Shown here piece after piece: positions 9,321 to 16,777 of a stretch of DNA of 64,000 bases. The translations under genes were made by a program, and so were the position numbers. The stretch's first letter is position 1; each line of letters begins with the position of its first letter. This DNA comes from Burkholderia anthina (GTDB lineage Bacteria; Pseudomonadota; Gammaproteobacteria; Burkholderiales; Burkholderiaceae): positions 496,001-560,000 of the forward strand of contig NZ_LNJP01000004.1 in NCBI RefSeq assembly GCF_001547525.1, written 5' to 3'. Below the pieces are notes generated by a model. That model was not told the DNA's origin. It did no database searches and saw nothing but the letters and a program-made list of their open reading frames with translations.

Positions 9321-9354
9321 GCGTCGGACGCCCGCCGCAGCGGGCGCCCGACGC
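9321..9354 (-). terminator. Hairpin downstream of the metallophosphoesterase
   Basis: A 15-bp stem with one mismatch (9321-9335 with 9340-9354), loop CGCA, immediately after the phosphoesterase stop. Very GC-rich, no T-run. Confidence 0.5.
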
Positions 9355-9359
9355 GTCGA

Positions 9360-11045
9360 TCACCGCTCGCGCCGCTTCTTGCTCAGCTCGATCGTCTCGA
9401 ACAGTTCGTATTGCGCGGTCGGCTGCTGATCGGCGCCCGGCGCGTGGTAGTAGCGCATCGTGATCGTCGTGTGGCCGCCCGGCTTGCCCGGATCGTGGTC
9501 GAACACCGCGATGCCGTAGCCGGTGCCCGTATCGCGGCGCGCGGACCAGATCGCATCCTCGAGCGCATCGGCCGGCTGGCGCACGAACGTGTTCGGCGCG
9601 GTGCCCGGCACCGGCCGGTTCGGCTTCGTGAACACCTTTGCCTGCGCGAAGCCGGTCGACGGGTTTTCGCCGTACACGTCGAGCGGCGCGCTGGTGCCGC
9701 CGCCGCCGAGGATCAGGTGGATCGTGCCGTGGCTCGTGTCGAACGTCGTGCGGTCGGGATCGTTCGAGCCGACCGGGCGCGGCTGCAGCGTTTCGACCAC
9801 TTCGCCGGTCTTCGCGTCGACGCCCGCGCGGTGATTGCAGCCGCGCACCGGATAGCTGCGCTCGTAGTCGTGATCGTGGCCGCACAGTACGAGATCGACG
9901 CCGTAGCGGTCGAACAGCGGCAGCCACGCTTCGCGAATGCCCTTGTCGGACCCGTTGCCCGTCTTCGACGAACTGAGCGCGTCCTGGTGCATCTGCACGA
10001 CGATCCAGTCGATGTCGTCGTCATGCGCGGCGTGCCGCAGCGTGCGTTCGAGCCAGCGCGTCTGCTCGCCGTTGCTGTAGCCGCGCACATAGAACGACGT
10101 ACCGGGCTCGATCGGCGGGCGGCCGGTGCTCGCGGCCGGCACGAGCGGCGCCGGGCCGCCGACGAACGCGGCGGCATCCTGGTACACGACGTCGTCGGCG
10201 TCGAGCGACACGAACAGCACCGAGCTCACGCGGAAGCTGTACCAGCGGCCCGGAAAGTGCGTGCCGTTCTCCGGCAGCGTGTAGCGGGCGAGGTACGAGT
10301 CGAGCCCCTGCGGACCGTTGTTGAATTCGATCTCGTGATTGCCGGGGCACGGCATCCACGGGCGATTCGCGGCCGACGTCTGGTTGTTGTTGCCGAAATC
10401 GCGCCACACGTCGGGCTGGTGCGCGGGGTTCAGGTTCGCGTAGCAGAGGTCACCGTTCAGCAGGTGAAAGAGCGGCTGGAACTGCTCGACGGCCTGCACC
10501 GCGAAGCGGCTCTGCGGCGACGACAGCACCCACGCGCCGTTCGGCGTCGCGAGATCGCCGTAGCTCGTGAAACGAAACGGTGCGCGGCCGCGCGGCGCGG
10601 TCGAGAAATTCGCGGAGAACGGCTGTGCGGCATGGCTGTCGTTGTCGGCCGTGATCTCGTAGCGGTAGCGCGTATCCGGCTTCAGCCCGTGCACGCGCGC
10701 GTGGTACGTGAACACCGTTTCGCCGTTCAGGCCGTCGGTGTACAGGCGCTGGACGCCGTGCACGGTGCGAGCCGGCTCGCCGTCGGCGACGATGCGCGCG
10801 CGCGGGTTCACGGCCGGCGCGAGCGACGCCCACGAGATCACGACTTCGGACGTCGGGTCGTTGCCCCACGTCAGGTGAACCTGTTCGGGCGTGCCGTCCG
10901 GGTTCGACGCCGCGGCGCGGGCAGCCGCGAGCCCGCCGGCGGCGGTGGCGAGGCCGGACACGCCGGCGAGTTTCAGGAAGCCGCGACGCGACACGGACGC
11001 GGCCGGCTCGTTCGGCTGGTCAGGGAGAGTGTCCTGGTTCGACAT
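9360..11045 (-). CDS. Tat-exported purple-acid-type metallophosphoesterase
   Basis: 561 residues. The N-terminal Tat signal SRRGFLKLAG plus a hydrophobic stretch and AAARAAAS cleavage region sends the folded enzyme to the periplasm. A fibronectin-like purple acid phosphatase N-domain (about 55-155) precedes a calcineurin-like phosphoesterase domain. Its metal-binding blocks are GDLCYANL, CPGNHEIEF and CGHDHDYERSYP, with VVQMHQD between them. These are the di-metal ligands of the superfamily. Likely hydrolyses phosphomonoesters or nucleotides. It stands alone; a hairpin follows. Confidence 0.88.
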   Translation of the reverse strand: MSNQDTLPDQPNEPAASVSRRGFLKLAGVSGLATAAGGLAAARAAASNPDGTPEQVHLTWGNDPTSEVVISWASLAPAVNPRARIVADGEPARTVHGVQRLYTDGLNGETVFTYHARVHGLKPDTRYRYEITADNDSHAAQPFSANFSTAPRGRAPFRFTSYGDLATPNGAWVLSSPQSRFAVQAVEQFQPLFHLLNGDLCYANLNPAHQPDVWRDFGNNNQTSAANRPWMPCPGNHEIEFNNGPQGLDSYLARYTLPENGTHFPGRWYSFRVSSVLFVSLDADDVVYQDAAAFVGGPAPLVPAASTGRPPIEPGTSFYVRGYSNGEQTRWLERTLRHAAHDDDIDWIVVQMHQDALSSSKTGNGSDKGIREAWLPLFDRYGVDLVLCGHDHDYERSYPVRGCNHRAGVDAKTGEVVETLQPRPVGSNDPDRTTFDTSHGTIHLILGGGGTSAPLDVYGENPSTGFAQAKVFTKPNRPVPGTAPNTFVRQPADALEDAIWSARRDTGTGYGIAVFDHDPGKPGGHTTITMRYYHAPGADQQPTAQYELFETIELSKKRRER

Positions 11046-11284
11046 GGTCGGTGTTTTTGTTGATGGGGCGCGAGGTGGGGAACCGTGCGGCCATGCGCGA
11101 GCACGGCCGGGGCCTGGGCCGGAAACGAGCGGGATCCCGGTCGCATGCATTGTCGAAGGGCAGTTTTGCCGCGGTGTGACAGTACCGCGACCCGGCATGC
11201 GTGGTGGCCGGTGCGGACAACCGCGCGTTGCGCGCCTCCAGTCACCATCGGTGCCGGGGCGCACCCGAAATTTATTTGACGACA
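11046..11284. other. Intergenic region, no gene seen
   Basis: Between the divergent phosphoesterase and YXWGxW genes. No convincing reading frame or repeat apart from the ECF-type promoter that begins at 11285. Confidence 0.5.
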
Positions 11285-11318
11285 CCGCGACGGATTTCTC
11301 CTGCCTGCTCCGTTTAAC
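11285..11318 (+). promoter_or_regulatory. ECF-type promoter A
   Basis: CCGCGACGGATTTC (11285-11298), 12 nt, then CGTTTAAC (11311-11318). The same two blocks with the same 12-nt gap recur before the DUF1800 gene. The second block contains the CGTT typical of ECF -10 elements. The first gene starts 48 nt downstream. Recognition by the sigma factor encoded nearby is inferred. Confidence 0.65.
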
Positions 11319-11365
11319 GCATGAACGACCGCTTCTGGTCGATGCCCGTTATTTCGGAGTCTTTC

Positions 11366-11665
11366 ATGAAACTTTCCGTTCCGTTGCGATTGGCTGCCGG
11401 ATGCGTGGCCGCGCTTGCGGCGTCGGCGGCATTCGCGCAGGCCGTCATCGTCGCGCCTTACGCGCCGCCACCGCCGCGCGTCGAAGTGATGCCGGCGCCC
11501 CGTGCGGGTTACGTATGGGATCAGGGCCACTGGCACTGGCGGCAAGGCCGCTACGTATGGATTCCGGGCCACTGGCAGGTCGTGCGGGTCGGTTACCACT
11601 GGGTGCCCGGACACTGGGCCGCGCGCGGCCCGGCCTGGCGCTGGGTGCCGGGGCACTGGGCCTGA
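11366..11665 (+). CDS. YXWGxW-type repeat exported protein
   Basis: 99 residues. A Sec signal peptide (cleavage near AFA-QA) is followed by a proline-rich linker and four Trp/His repeats of the kind WxxGHW (DQGHWHW, WIPGHW, WVPGHW, WVPGHW). YXWGxW repeat proteins are small envelope proteins of unknown role in proteobacteria. GGAG 6 nt before the ATG fixes the start. It follows ECF promoter A and leads a run toward the sigma factor gene. A second repeat protein with a lipobox lies at 16426, so the two bracket the sigma island. Confidence 0.85.
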   Translation: MKLSVPLRLAAGCVAALAASAAFAQAVIVAPYAPPPPRVEVMPAPRAGYVWDQGHWHWRQGRYVWIPGHWQVVRVGYHWVPGHWAARGPAWRWVPGHWA

Positions 11666-11735
11666 CGCGCAGGCAGCGGCGCGGCACGCAATGGCGGCGC
11701 AGCGGATTTTTCACGCAACATCATGAGTCGAAGCG

Positions 11736-11849
11736 ATGCCTTTTCGAACCATCGTGATACTGGCGGCGGCCGCCATCGTGCTGGCCGGCTGCGTCGTGGT
11801 GCCGGCCCGTCCGGTGTATTACCGGCCCGCGCCGGTCGTCGTATATTGA
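11736..11849 (+). CDS. Very small lipoprotein
   Basis: 37 residues. The signal peptide MPFRTIVILAAAAIVLAGC ends in lipobox LAGC, giving a mature lipid-anchored peptide of only about 19 residues rich in Pro, Tyr and Val (VVVPARPVYYRPAPVVVY). Short lipoproteins of this composition are common next to YXWGxW genes in Burkholderia. It lies 70 nt after the repeat protein and is probably co-transcribed. The upstream site AGTCGAAGCG is weak, so translation may depend on coupling. Confidence 0.6.
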   Translation: MPFRTIVILAAAAIVLAGCVVVPARPVYYRPAPVVVY

Positions 11850-11853
11850 GCGC

Positions 11854-11878
11854 GCCGGCCGACGCTCGCGCGGCCGGC
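11854..11878 (+). other. GC-rich hairpin between lipoprotein and sigma gene
   Basis: GCCGGCCG (11854-11861) pairs with CGGCCGGC (11871-11878) across a 9-nt loop. No T-run. It could reduce read-through from promoter A into the sigma factor gene, or stabilise the upstream mRNA. Confidence 0.35.
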
Positions 11879-12030
11879 TGATGGGATCGACATGCGGCGC
11901 GAACCGGACGTCGATGAAACGGATATGGCCGACACCGTGTGCCATGCCGGGCGCGACGCGCGCGGCGTTGACGAACGGTCGGCATGGCGCCGTCCGGCGC
12001 CGGCCCGACGCATGCAAGGAGAGCACCACG

Positions 12031-12111
12031 ATGAGCTTCAGCCGGGCGGCGGTTCCCTCTGCCGTGACAGTGCAGCGCTCGCGCGCCGGTCGACGGAGCC
12101 GGCGGCGTTGA
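12031..12111 (+). CDS. Putative 26-residue leader peptide before the sigma gene
   Basis: ATG at 12031 has the best ribosome site in the area (AAGGAG, 12016-12021). It reads 26 codons to a TGA at 12109-12111, which overlaps an in-frame TTG of the sigma factor (12108) as TTGA. The peptide is basic (ends RSRAGRRSRRR) and resembles no family. Its value may lie in translational coupling. Tentative. Confidence 0.35.
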   Translation: MSFSRAAVPSAVTVQRSRAGRRSRRR

Positions 12112-12677
12112 GCGATCGCGGCGACCGCGATCCGGACGCGGAACTCGTCGCGCGCGTCGGCGCGCGCGATTCATCGGCGGTGCGCGTGCTCGTCGCGCGC
12201 AAGCTACCGCGGCTGCTCGCATTGGCGACGCGCATGCTCGGCGACCGGAACGAAGCCGAGGACGTCGCGCAGGAGACGTTCTTGCGAATCTGGAATCAGG
12301 CGCCGCGCTGGCGCGAAGGCGAAGCCCGCTTCGACACGTGGTTGCATCGCGTCGTGCTGAACCTGTGCTACGACCGGTTGCGCGGCCGGCGCGAGGAGCC
12401 CGTCGATACGCTGCCCGACGTGCCCGACACGCAACCGGAGCCGGCCGCGCATGCGGAACTGCGTTCGCGCGACGCGCGCGTGCGCCAGGCCCTGGCTGCA
12501 TTGCCGCCGAGGCAGCGGGAAGCGCTGGTGCTCCAGTACTATCAGGAAATGTCGAACGTGGAAGCGGCCAACCTGATGGGCATCACCGTCGATGCGCTGG
12601 AAAGCCTGCTCGCCCGTGCGCGGCGCAATCTGCGCGCGCAACTGGCCGGCGACCCACCTAGCGAGGACAAGCGATGA
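12108..12677 (+). CDS. ECF (RpoE-like, sigma-70 family) sigma factor
   Basis: 189 residues from the TTG at 12108. Region 2 (about 10-80) contains DAELVARVGARD, LLALATRMLGDRNEAEDVAQ and ETFLRIWNQAP; region 4 (about 125-180) contains LPPRQREALVLQYYQEMSN and ANLMGITVDALESLLARARR. There is no region 1 or 3, so this is an ECF type. The start is uncertain: the frame is open to 11892, with ATG at 12012, but family homology begins just after the TTG and no ribosome site precedes the earlier ATGs. It overlaps the next gene by ATGA, and that gene encodes a membrane protein, the usual anti-sigma arrangement. Stimulus unknown. Confidence 0.9.
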   Translation: MSDRGDRDPDAELVARVGARDSSAVRVLVARKLPRLLALATRMLGDRNEAEDVAQETFLRIWNQAPRWREGEARFDTWLHRVVLNLCYDRLRGRREEPVDTLPDVPDTQPEPAAHAELRSRDARVRQALAALPPRQREALVLQYYQEMSNVEAANLMGITVDALESLLARARRNLRAQLAGDPPSEDKR

Positions 12678-13093
12678 CACCCGAACGATTTCGCACCATC
12701 GTCGCCGCGTACGGTTCGGACGCGCGGCGCTGGCCGGCCGCCGAGCGCGCGGCCGCCGAGGCGTGGGCGCACGCGAACCCGCGCGACGCGCTGCTGGCGC
12801 TCGACGATGCGGCCGACCTCGATGCGTGGCTCGCGTGCGATACGGTCGAGCCGCCCGCGCCGTCGCTCGTCGAGCGCATCGTCGCGACGGCGCCCGCGCC
12901 GCGGCGCGCACGCCGGCGCGGCGCCGTATGGTGGTCGGGCGCGGCGTTCGCGGGCGTCGGCCTCGCCGGTGCGCTCGCGGGCGCGGTGGCCGTGTCGATG
13001 CTGATGCTCGGCAGCGCGCCGCCGGCGCCGCACGAGCCGGGCTATCTGACGACGACGTTCGGCAGCCCTAGCGTGGACGGGAGCGACGAATGA
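12674..13093 (+). CDS. Putative anti-sigma factor, single membrane helix
   Basis: 139 residues. A cytoplasmic, Ala/Arg/Asp-rich N-terminal part (1-90) is followed by one membrane helix (about 94-118, WWSGAAFAGVGLAGALAGAV) and a short periplasmic tail. The opening MTPERFRTIVAAYGSDARRW is seen in small proteins partnered with ECF sigma factors. It overlaps the sigma gene and the next gene by 4 nt each (ATGA), so all three are translated as a unit. Role assigned by position and topology; no zinc (ZAS) motif is present. Confidence 0.75.
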   Translation: MTPERFRTIVAAYGSDARRWPAAERAAAEAWAHANPRDALLALDDAADLDAWLACDTVEPPAPSLVERIVATAPAPRRARRRGAVWWSGAAFAGVGLAGALAGAVAVSMLMLGSAPPAPHEPGYLTTTFGSPSVDGSDE

Positions 13094-13593
13094 CCGAACG
13101 CGGCTGGAAACTCACCCTCGTCGGCTCGGTCGTGCTGAACGTGTTCATGCTCGGCGCGATCGGCGGCGGCGCATATCAATGGTTCTCGACGCATCGCGAC
13201 CTGCATGCGGGCGGCACGCCCGCGCAGCGCACGGCGTTGCGTTTCGCGGCGGACGAATTGCCCGATGCGCGGCAGCGCGAGTTCGCCGCCGCGCTGAAGG
13301 CGGCGCGCAAGAGCGGCCGCGATTTCGCGCGCGAAGGGCGCGACGGCCGGATTACCGTGCTGGACCTGCTCGCCGCGCCGCAACTCGATCGCGCGGCGAT
13401 CGATGCGGCGCTCGAGCGCACGCGCGCGGCCGACACCGCGATGCGTGCGCAGGTCGAGCGCAGCGTCGTCGATTTCGCGGCAACGCTGACGCCCGACGAG
13501 CGCGTGAAGTTCGTCGACGGGTTGCAGCACAGCGGCAACTGGCGTCTGCCGCCGAAGCTGCGGAAGAAGCCGGACGCATCGGCGAGCGAGTAA
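13090..13593 (+). CDS. Membrane-anchored periplasmic sensor-like protein
   Basis: 167 residues. An N-terminal signal anchor (about 7-28, LTLVGSVVLNVFMLGAIGGGAY) and a periplasmic, helix-rich domain of about 135 residues full of Arg, Ala and Glu. Length and layout resemble the periplasmic metal-sensor proteins (CnrX/NccX/CpxP-like) that sit beside ECF sigma and anti-sigma pairs. I see no clear metal-ligand cluster, so stress sensing is an inference from context. Last gene of the coupled trio. Confidence 0.7.
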   Translation: MTERGWKLTLVGSVVLNVFMLGAIGGGAYQWFSTHRDLHAGGTPAQRTALRFAADELPDARQREFAAALKAARKSGRDFAREGRDGRITVLDLLAAPQLDRAAIDAALERTRAADTAMRAQVERSVVDFAATLTPDERVKFVDGLQHSGNWRLPPKLRKKPDASASE

Positions 13594-13750
13594 GCCGCGC
13601 GCGGGCGGCACGCGACTCCGCGTATTGCTTGCGCGTCATGCGTGTGCCGGTTCCGGCGCATCGCCCGGGCGTTGTCCGTCGACGATGTGCGCCGCCGTGC
13701 GGCGAGATTTCCGCCCGCCGTTTCCCGATCACGAAAAATATTTTCCCGCC

Positions 13751-13784
13751 CCGCGACGGATTTCCCGGTGCGCTTGCGTTGAAC
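13751..13784 (+). promoter_or_regulatory. ECF-type promoter B
   Basis: CCGCGACGGATTTC (13751-13764), 12 nt, CGTTGAAC (13777-13784). Identical first block and identical spacing to promoter A. The DUF1800 gene starts 29 nt downstream. Confidence 0.65.
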
Positions 13785-13812
13785 GTGAGTACGCACCGCA
13801 TGAGAGCCCGTC

Positions 13813-15207
13813 ATGGACCATCCGAACGACGCCACGCCGGCCGCGATCGCGCTGAACCGTTTCGGTCTCGGCGCACGGGCCGACGAAGCACCGCCCGCCG
13901 AGCCGAAGGCGGCACTCGTCGCGCAATTCGACCGCTACGACGCGCGGCCCGCCGCATGGGCCGGCGAGCCGGACGCGGTCACGCTTGCCACGCGCTTCGC
14001 GAACATCCGCAACGCGATGACGGGCGACGACGCGGCCGCGAAGCGCGCGACCGCGCAATCGATCCGCCGCGACGGCTACGACGCGTATCGCAGTGCCGTC
14101 GCCGCGCGCATGAACAGCGCGCTGACCACGTCCGCGCCGTTCGTCGAACGTCTCGTGCATTTCTGGGCGAACCATTTCGCGGTATCGGTCGACAAGGGGC
14201 AGGTGGCCGCGTATGCGGGCGCGTTCGAACGCGACGCGATCCGTCCGCACGTGCTCGGCCGGTTCGAGGACATGCTCGTCGCCGTCGAGCAGCATCCCGC
14301 GATGCAGGTGTTCCTCGATCAGGCGCGCTCGGTCGGCCCCGACAGCCCCGCCGCGCTGCGTGCGCAGGCACGCAATCCGTCGGCGAAGCGCGGGCTCAAC
14401 GAGAACCTCGCGCGCGAAATCATGGAACTGCACACGCTCGGCGTGCGTACCGGTTACACGCAAGCCGACGTGACGGAATTCGCCCGTGCGTTGACCGGCT
14501 GGAGCATCGCCGGCGGGCGCGGGCCGCAGCCGGGCGATGCGGCGCCCGGCGCATTCGTGTTTCGCCCGAATCTGCACGAACCGGGCACGCGCACGGTGAT
14601 GGGCCGCACCTACGATCAACCGGGCGAAGCGCAGGCGCGCGCGATCCTGCACGACCTCGCGCGATCGGAGGCGACGGGCCGGCACATCGCGTTCCAGCTT
14701 GCTCGTCATTTCGTCGCCGACAACCCGCCGCCCGCGCTGACCGACCGGCTCGCGCGCGCATTCGCCGCGAGCGGCGGCGATCTGCCGACCGTCTATCGCG
14801 CGCTCGTCGATGCGCCCGATGCGTGGGCGCCGGTCAACCGCAAGTTCAAGACGCCGTGGGAGTGGGCCGTATCGTCGCTGCGCGGGCTCGGGTGGCGCGA
14901 CACGGGTGATCTCGAGGCCGCGCCGCTGCTCGCGCAGCTCGGCCAGCCGGTGTGGCGGCCGGGCTCGCCGGCCGGCTACGACGACGTCGCCGCGAGCTGG
15001 GCCGCGCCCGACGCGCTCGTGCGCCGCGTCGAGATCGCGCAGCGTCTCGCCGCGCGTACGGGCGACCGGCTCGACCCGCGCACGCTCGGCGACACGCTGC
15101 TCGCCGGTTCGATGAGCGCGCCGACCGCGACCGCGCTCGCGCGCGCCGAAAGCGCGACGACGTCGCTCGCGCTGCTGCTCGTGTCGCCCGATTTCCAACG
15201 GAGATGA
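13813..15207 (+). CDS. DUF1800 family protein
   Basis: 464 residues. The whole length matches the DUF1800 layout: AAIALNRFGLGARADE at the start, VERLVHFWANHFAVSVDKG, a central NENLAREIMELHTLGV, DVTEFARALTGWSI, and a late NRKFKTPWEWAVSSLR. The biochemical function is unknown; members are almost always encoded with DUF1501 proteins, as here. No obvious signal peptide, so export, if any, may be with the Tat-dependent partner. It follows ECF promoter B; the next gene begins 2 nt after its stop. Confidence 0.88.
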   Translation: MDHPNDATPAAIALNRFGLGARADEAPPAEPKAALVAQFDRYDARPAAWAGEPDAVTLATRFANIRNAMTGDDAAAKRATAQSIRRDGYDAYRSAVAARMNSALTTSAPFVERLVHFWANHFAVSVDKGQVAAYAGAFERDAIRPHVLGRFEDMLVAVEQHPAMQVFLDQARSVGPDSPAALRAQARNPSAKRGLNENLAREIMELHTLGVRTGYTQADVTEFARALTGWSIAGGRGPQPGDAAPGAFVFRPNLHEPGTRTVMGRTYDQPGEAQARAILHDLARSEATGRHIAFQLARHFVADNPPPALTDRLARAFAASGGDLPTVYRALVDAPDAWAPVNRKFKTPWEWAVSSLRGLGWRDTGDLEAAPLLAQLGQPVWRPGSPAGYDDVAASWAAPDALVRRVEIAQRLAARTGDRLDPRTLGDTLLAGSMSAPTATALARAESATTSLALLLVSPDFQRR

Positions 15208-15209
15208 CC

Positions 15210-16367
15210 ATGGCACTGTCCCGCCGACAATTCCTCAGCGTTGCCGCCGCCGGCGCGGGCGCGATCCTCGTCGCGCCGCGGATCGTATTCGCGAATGTCG
15301 AAACCGACCGGCGCTTCGTGTTCGTGATCCAGCGCGGCGCGGCCGACGGCCTGAACATCGTCGTCCCGTATGCGGAGCCCGCGTATGCGTCGCTGCGCGG
15401 CCCGCTTGCGATCGACACGGCGGCGGCAACGCGGCTCGACGGCACGTTCGCGCTGCATCCGTCGCTCGCGCAGACCGCGCAGTTGTACCGCGACGGCCAC
15501 GCGCTGTTCGTCCATGCGATCGCGTCGCCGTATCGCGACCGCTCGCATTTCGACGGTCAGAACGTGCTCGAAACGGGCGGCCGTGCGCCGTACCAGGTGA
15601 AGGACGGCTGGCTGAACCGGCTCGCCGCGCTGCTGCCGGCGACGCGCGACAGCGCAATCGCGTTCGCGCCGACCGTGCCGCTCGCGCTGCGCGGCACGGT
15701 GCAGGCCGCGTCGTATGCGCCGTCCGGCTTGCCGGCCGCGCCGGACGATCTGCTGACGCGCGTGTCGGCACTCTACGAAGCCGACGCGCAGCTCGGCCCG
15801 TTGTGGCAATCGGCGATGGAAGCACGCGGCCTCGCAGGCGACGCGCATGCGCGGCAGGACCCGGCCGGCGTCGGCAAGCTCGCCGCGACGTTTCTCGCGC
15901 GCGACGACGGGCCGCGGATCGCGATGATCGAGACGGGCGGTTGGGATACGCACAGCGCGCAGAACGCGCGGCTCGCGAATCAGTTGAAGGCGCTCGATAC
16001 GATGCTCGCCGCACTGCGCGACGGCCTCGGGCCGGCATGGCAGCAGACCACGGTGCTGGTCGCGACCGAGTTCGGCCGCACGGCCGCGGCGAACGGCACG
16101 GGCGGCACCGATCATGGGCAGGCGTCGGTCGCGATGCTCGCGGGCGGCGCGGTCGCAGGCGGGCGTGTGATCGCCGACTGGCCGGGGTTGCGGCCCGGCG
16201 ACCTGTACGAAGGGCGCGACCTGAAACCGACCGCGTCGCTCGACGCGCTGATCGCGGGCGCGGCCGCCGACAGTCTTGGGCTCGACCCGCGCCGCGCCGC
16301 GTCCGCGTTGTTCGCGGAAAGCGGCGCGATACGGCCGATGAGCGGCCTGATTCGCGGGGTCGCGTGA
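15210..16367 (+). CDS. DUF1501 family protein with Tat signal
   Basis: 385 residues. The Tat signal LSRRQFLSVAAAGAGAILVA is followed by a sulfatase/alkaline-phosphatase-like fold typical of DUF1501: FVFVIQRGAADGLNIVVPY, HFDGQNVLETGG, IAMIETGGWDTHSAQN, VLVATEFGRTAAANGTGGTD with DHGQ after it. Several Asp and His positions could bind metal. GGAG 6 nt before the ATG sets the start. It forms an operon with the DUF1800 gene. Likely a periplasmic enzyme; substrate unknown. Confidence 0.88.
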   Translation: MALSRRQFLSVAAAGAGAILVAPRIVFANVETDRRFVFVIQRGAADGLNIVVPYAEPAYASLRGPLAIDTAAATRLDGTFALHPSLAQTAQLYRDGHALFVHAIASPYRDRSHFDGQNVLETGGRAPYQVKDGWLNRLAALLPATRDSAIAFAPTVPLALRGTVQAASYAPSGLPAAPDDLLTRVSALYEADAQLGPLWQSAMEARGLAGDAHARQDPAGVGKLAATFLARDDGPRIAMIETGGWDTHSAQNARLANQLKALDTMLAALRDGLGPAWQQTTVLVATEFGRTAAANGTGGTDHGQASVAMLAGGAVAGGRVIADWPGLRPGDLYEGRDLKPTASLDALIAGAAADSLGLDPRRAASALFAESGAIRPMSGLIRGVA

Positions 16368-16425
16368 CGCGGTGCATGCCGTGCGCGGCCCGATCAACTC
16401 ATTACACAACAGGGAGAAATCGACA

Positions 16426-16644
16426 ATGAAGATCCGATCCGTTCCGCTGGCCATGCTGGTGAGCGCAAGTGCCGCGCTGATGTCCGCCTGCGTGGTCGAG
16501 CCCGTGCGGCCACCCCAGCCCGCGCCCGTCGTCGAGGTGGCGCCGCCGCCGCCCGCGCCCGGCTATCGCTGGGCGAAGGGGCATTACCGGTGGGCCGGCA
16601 ATCACTGGGCGTGGGTGCCGGGGCACTGGGTCGCCGTGTACTGA
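16426..16644 (+). CDS. YXWGxW repeat lipoprotein
   Basis: 72 residues. The signal peptide ends in lipobox MSAC (Cys at about 22), followed by a proline-rich linker and WAKGHYRW and WVPGHW repeats. AGGGAG about 10 nt upstream supports the ATG. It shares the WVPGHW motif with the protein at 11366 and lies 58 nt after the DUF1501 gene, so it may be co-transcribed from ECF promoter B. Confidence 0.82.
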   Translation: MKIRSVPLAMLVSASAALMSACVVEPVRPPQPAPVVEVAPPPPAPGYRWAKGHYRWAGNHWAWVPGHWVAVY

Positions 16645-16777
16645 CACAGCACGCGTGTCGACGCGTCGCGCGGCGAGCTCGACATGCGTGCGGCAAGCAA
16701 TCGTGCGAAGTGCAGCCACGACGCGTTTGGGGCGGGCTCGACCTCGTTCACCGAGTCGCGGTGCGCCGGCCAGGTGT

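Noticed and set aside
9411-11063. 550-codon plus-strand frame opposite the metallophosphoesterase
   Set aside because: No motif or ribosome site; the minus-strand gene has a signal peptide and all metal ligands.
12674-13093. Zinc-binding (ZAS) anti-sigma factor
   Set aside because: No HxxxCxxC motif is present; only topology and position support an anti-sigma role.
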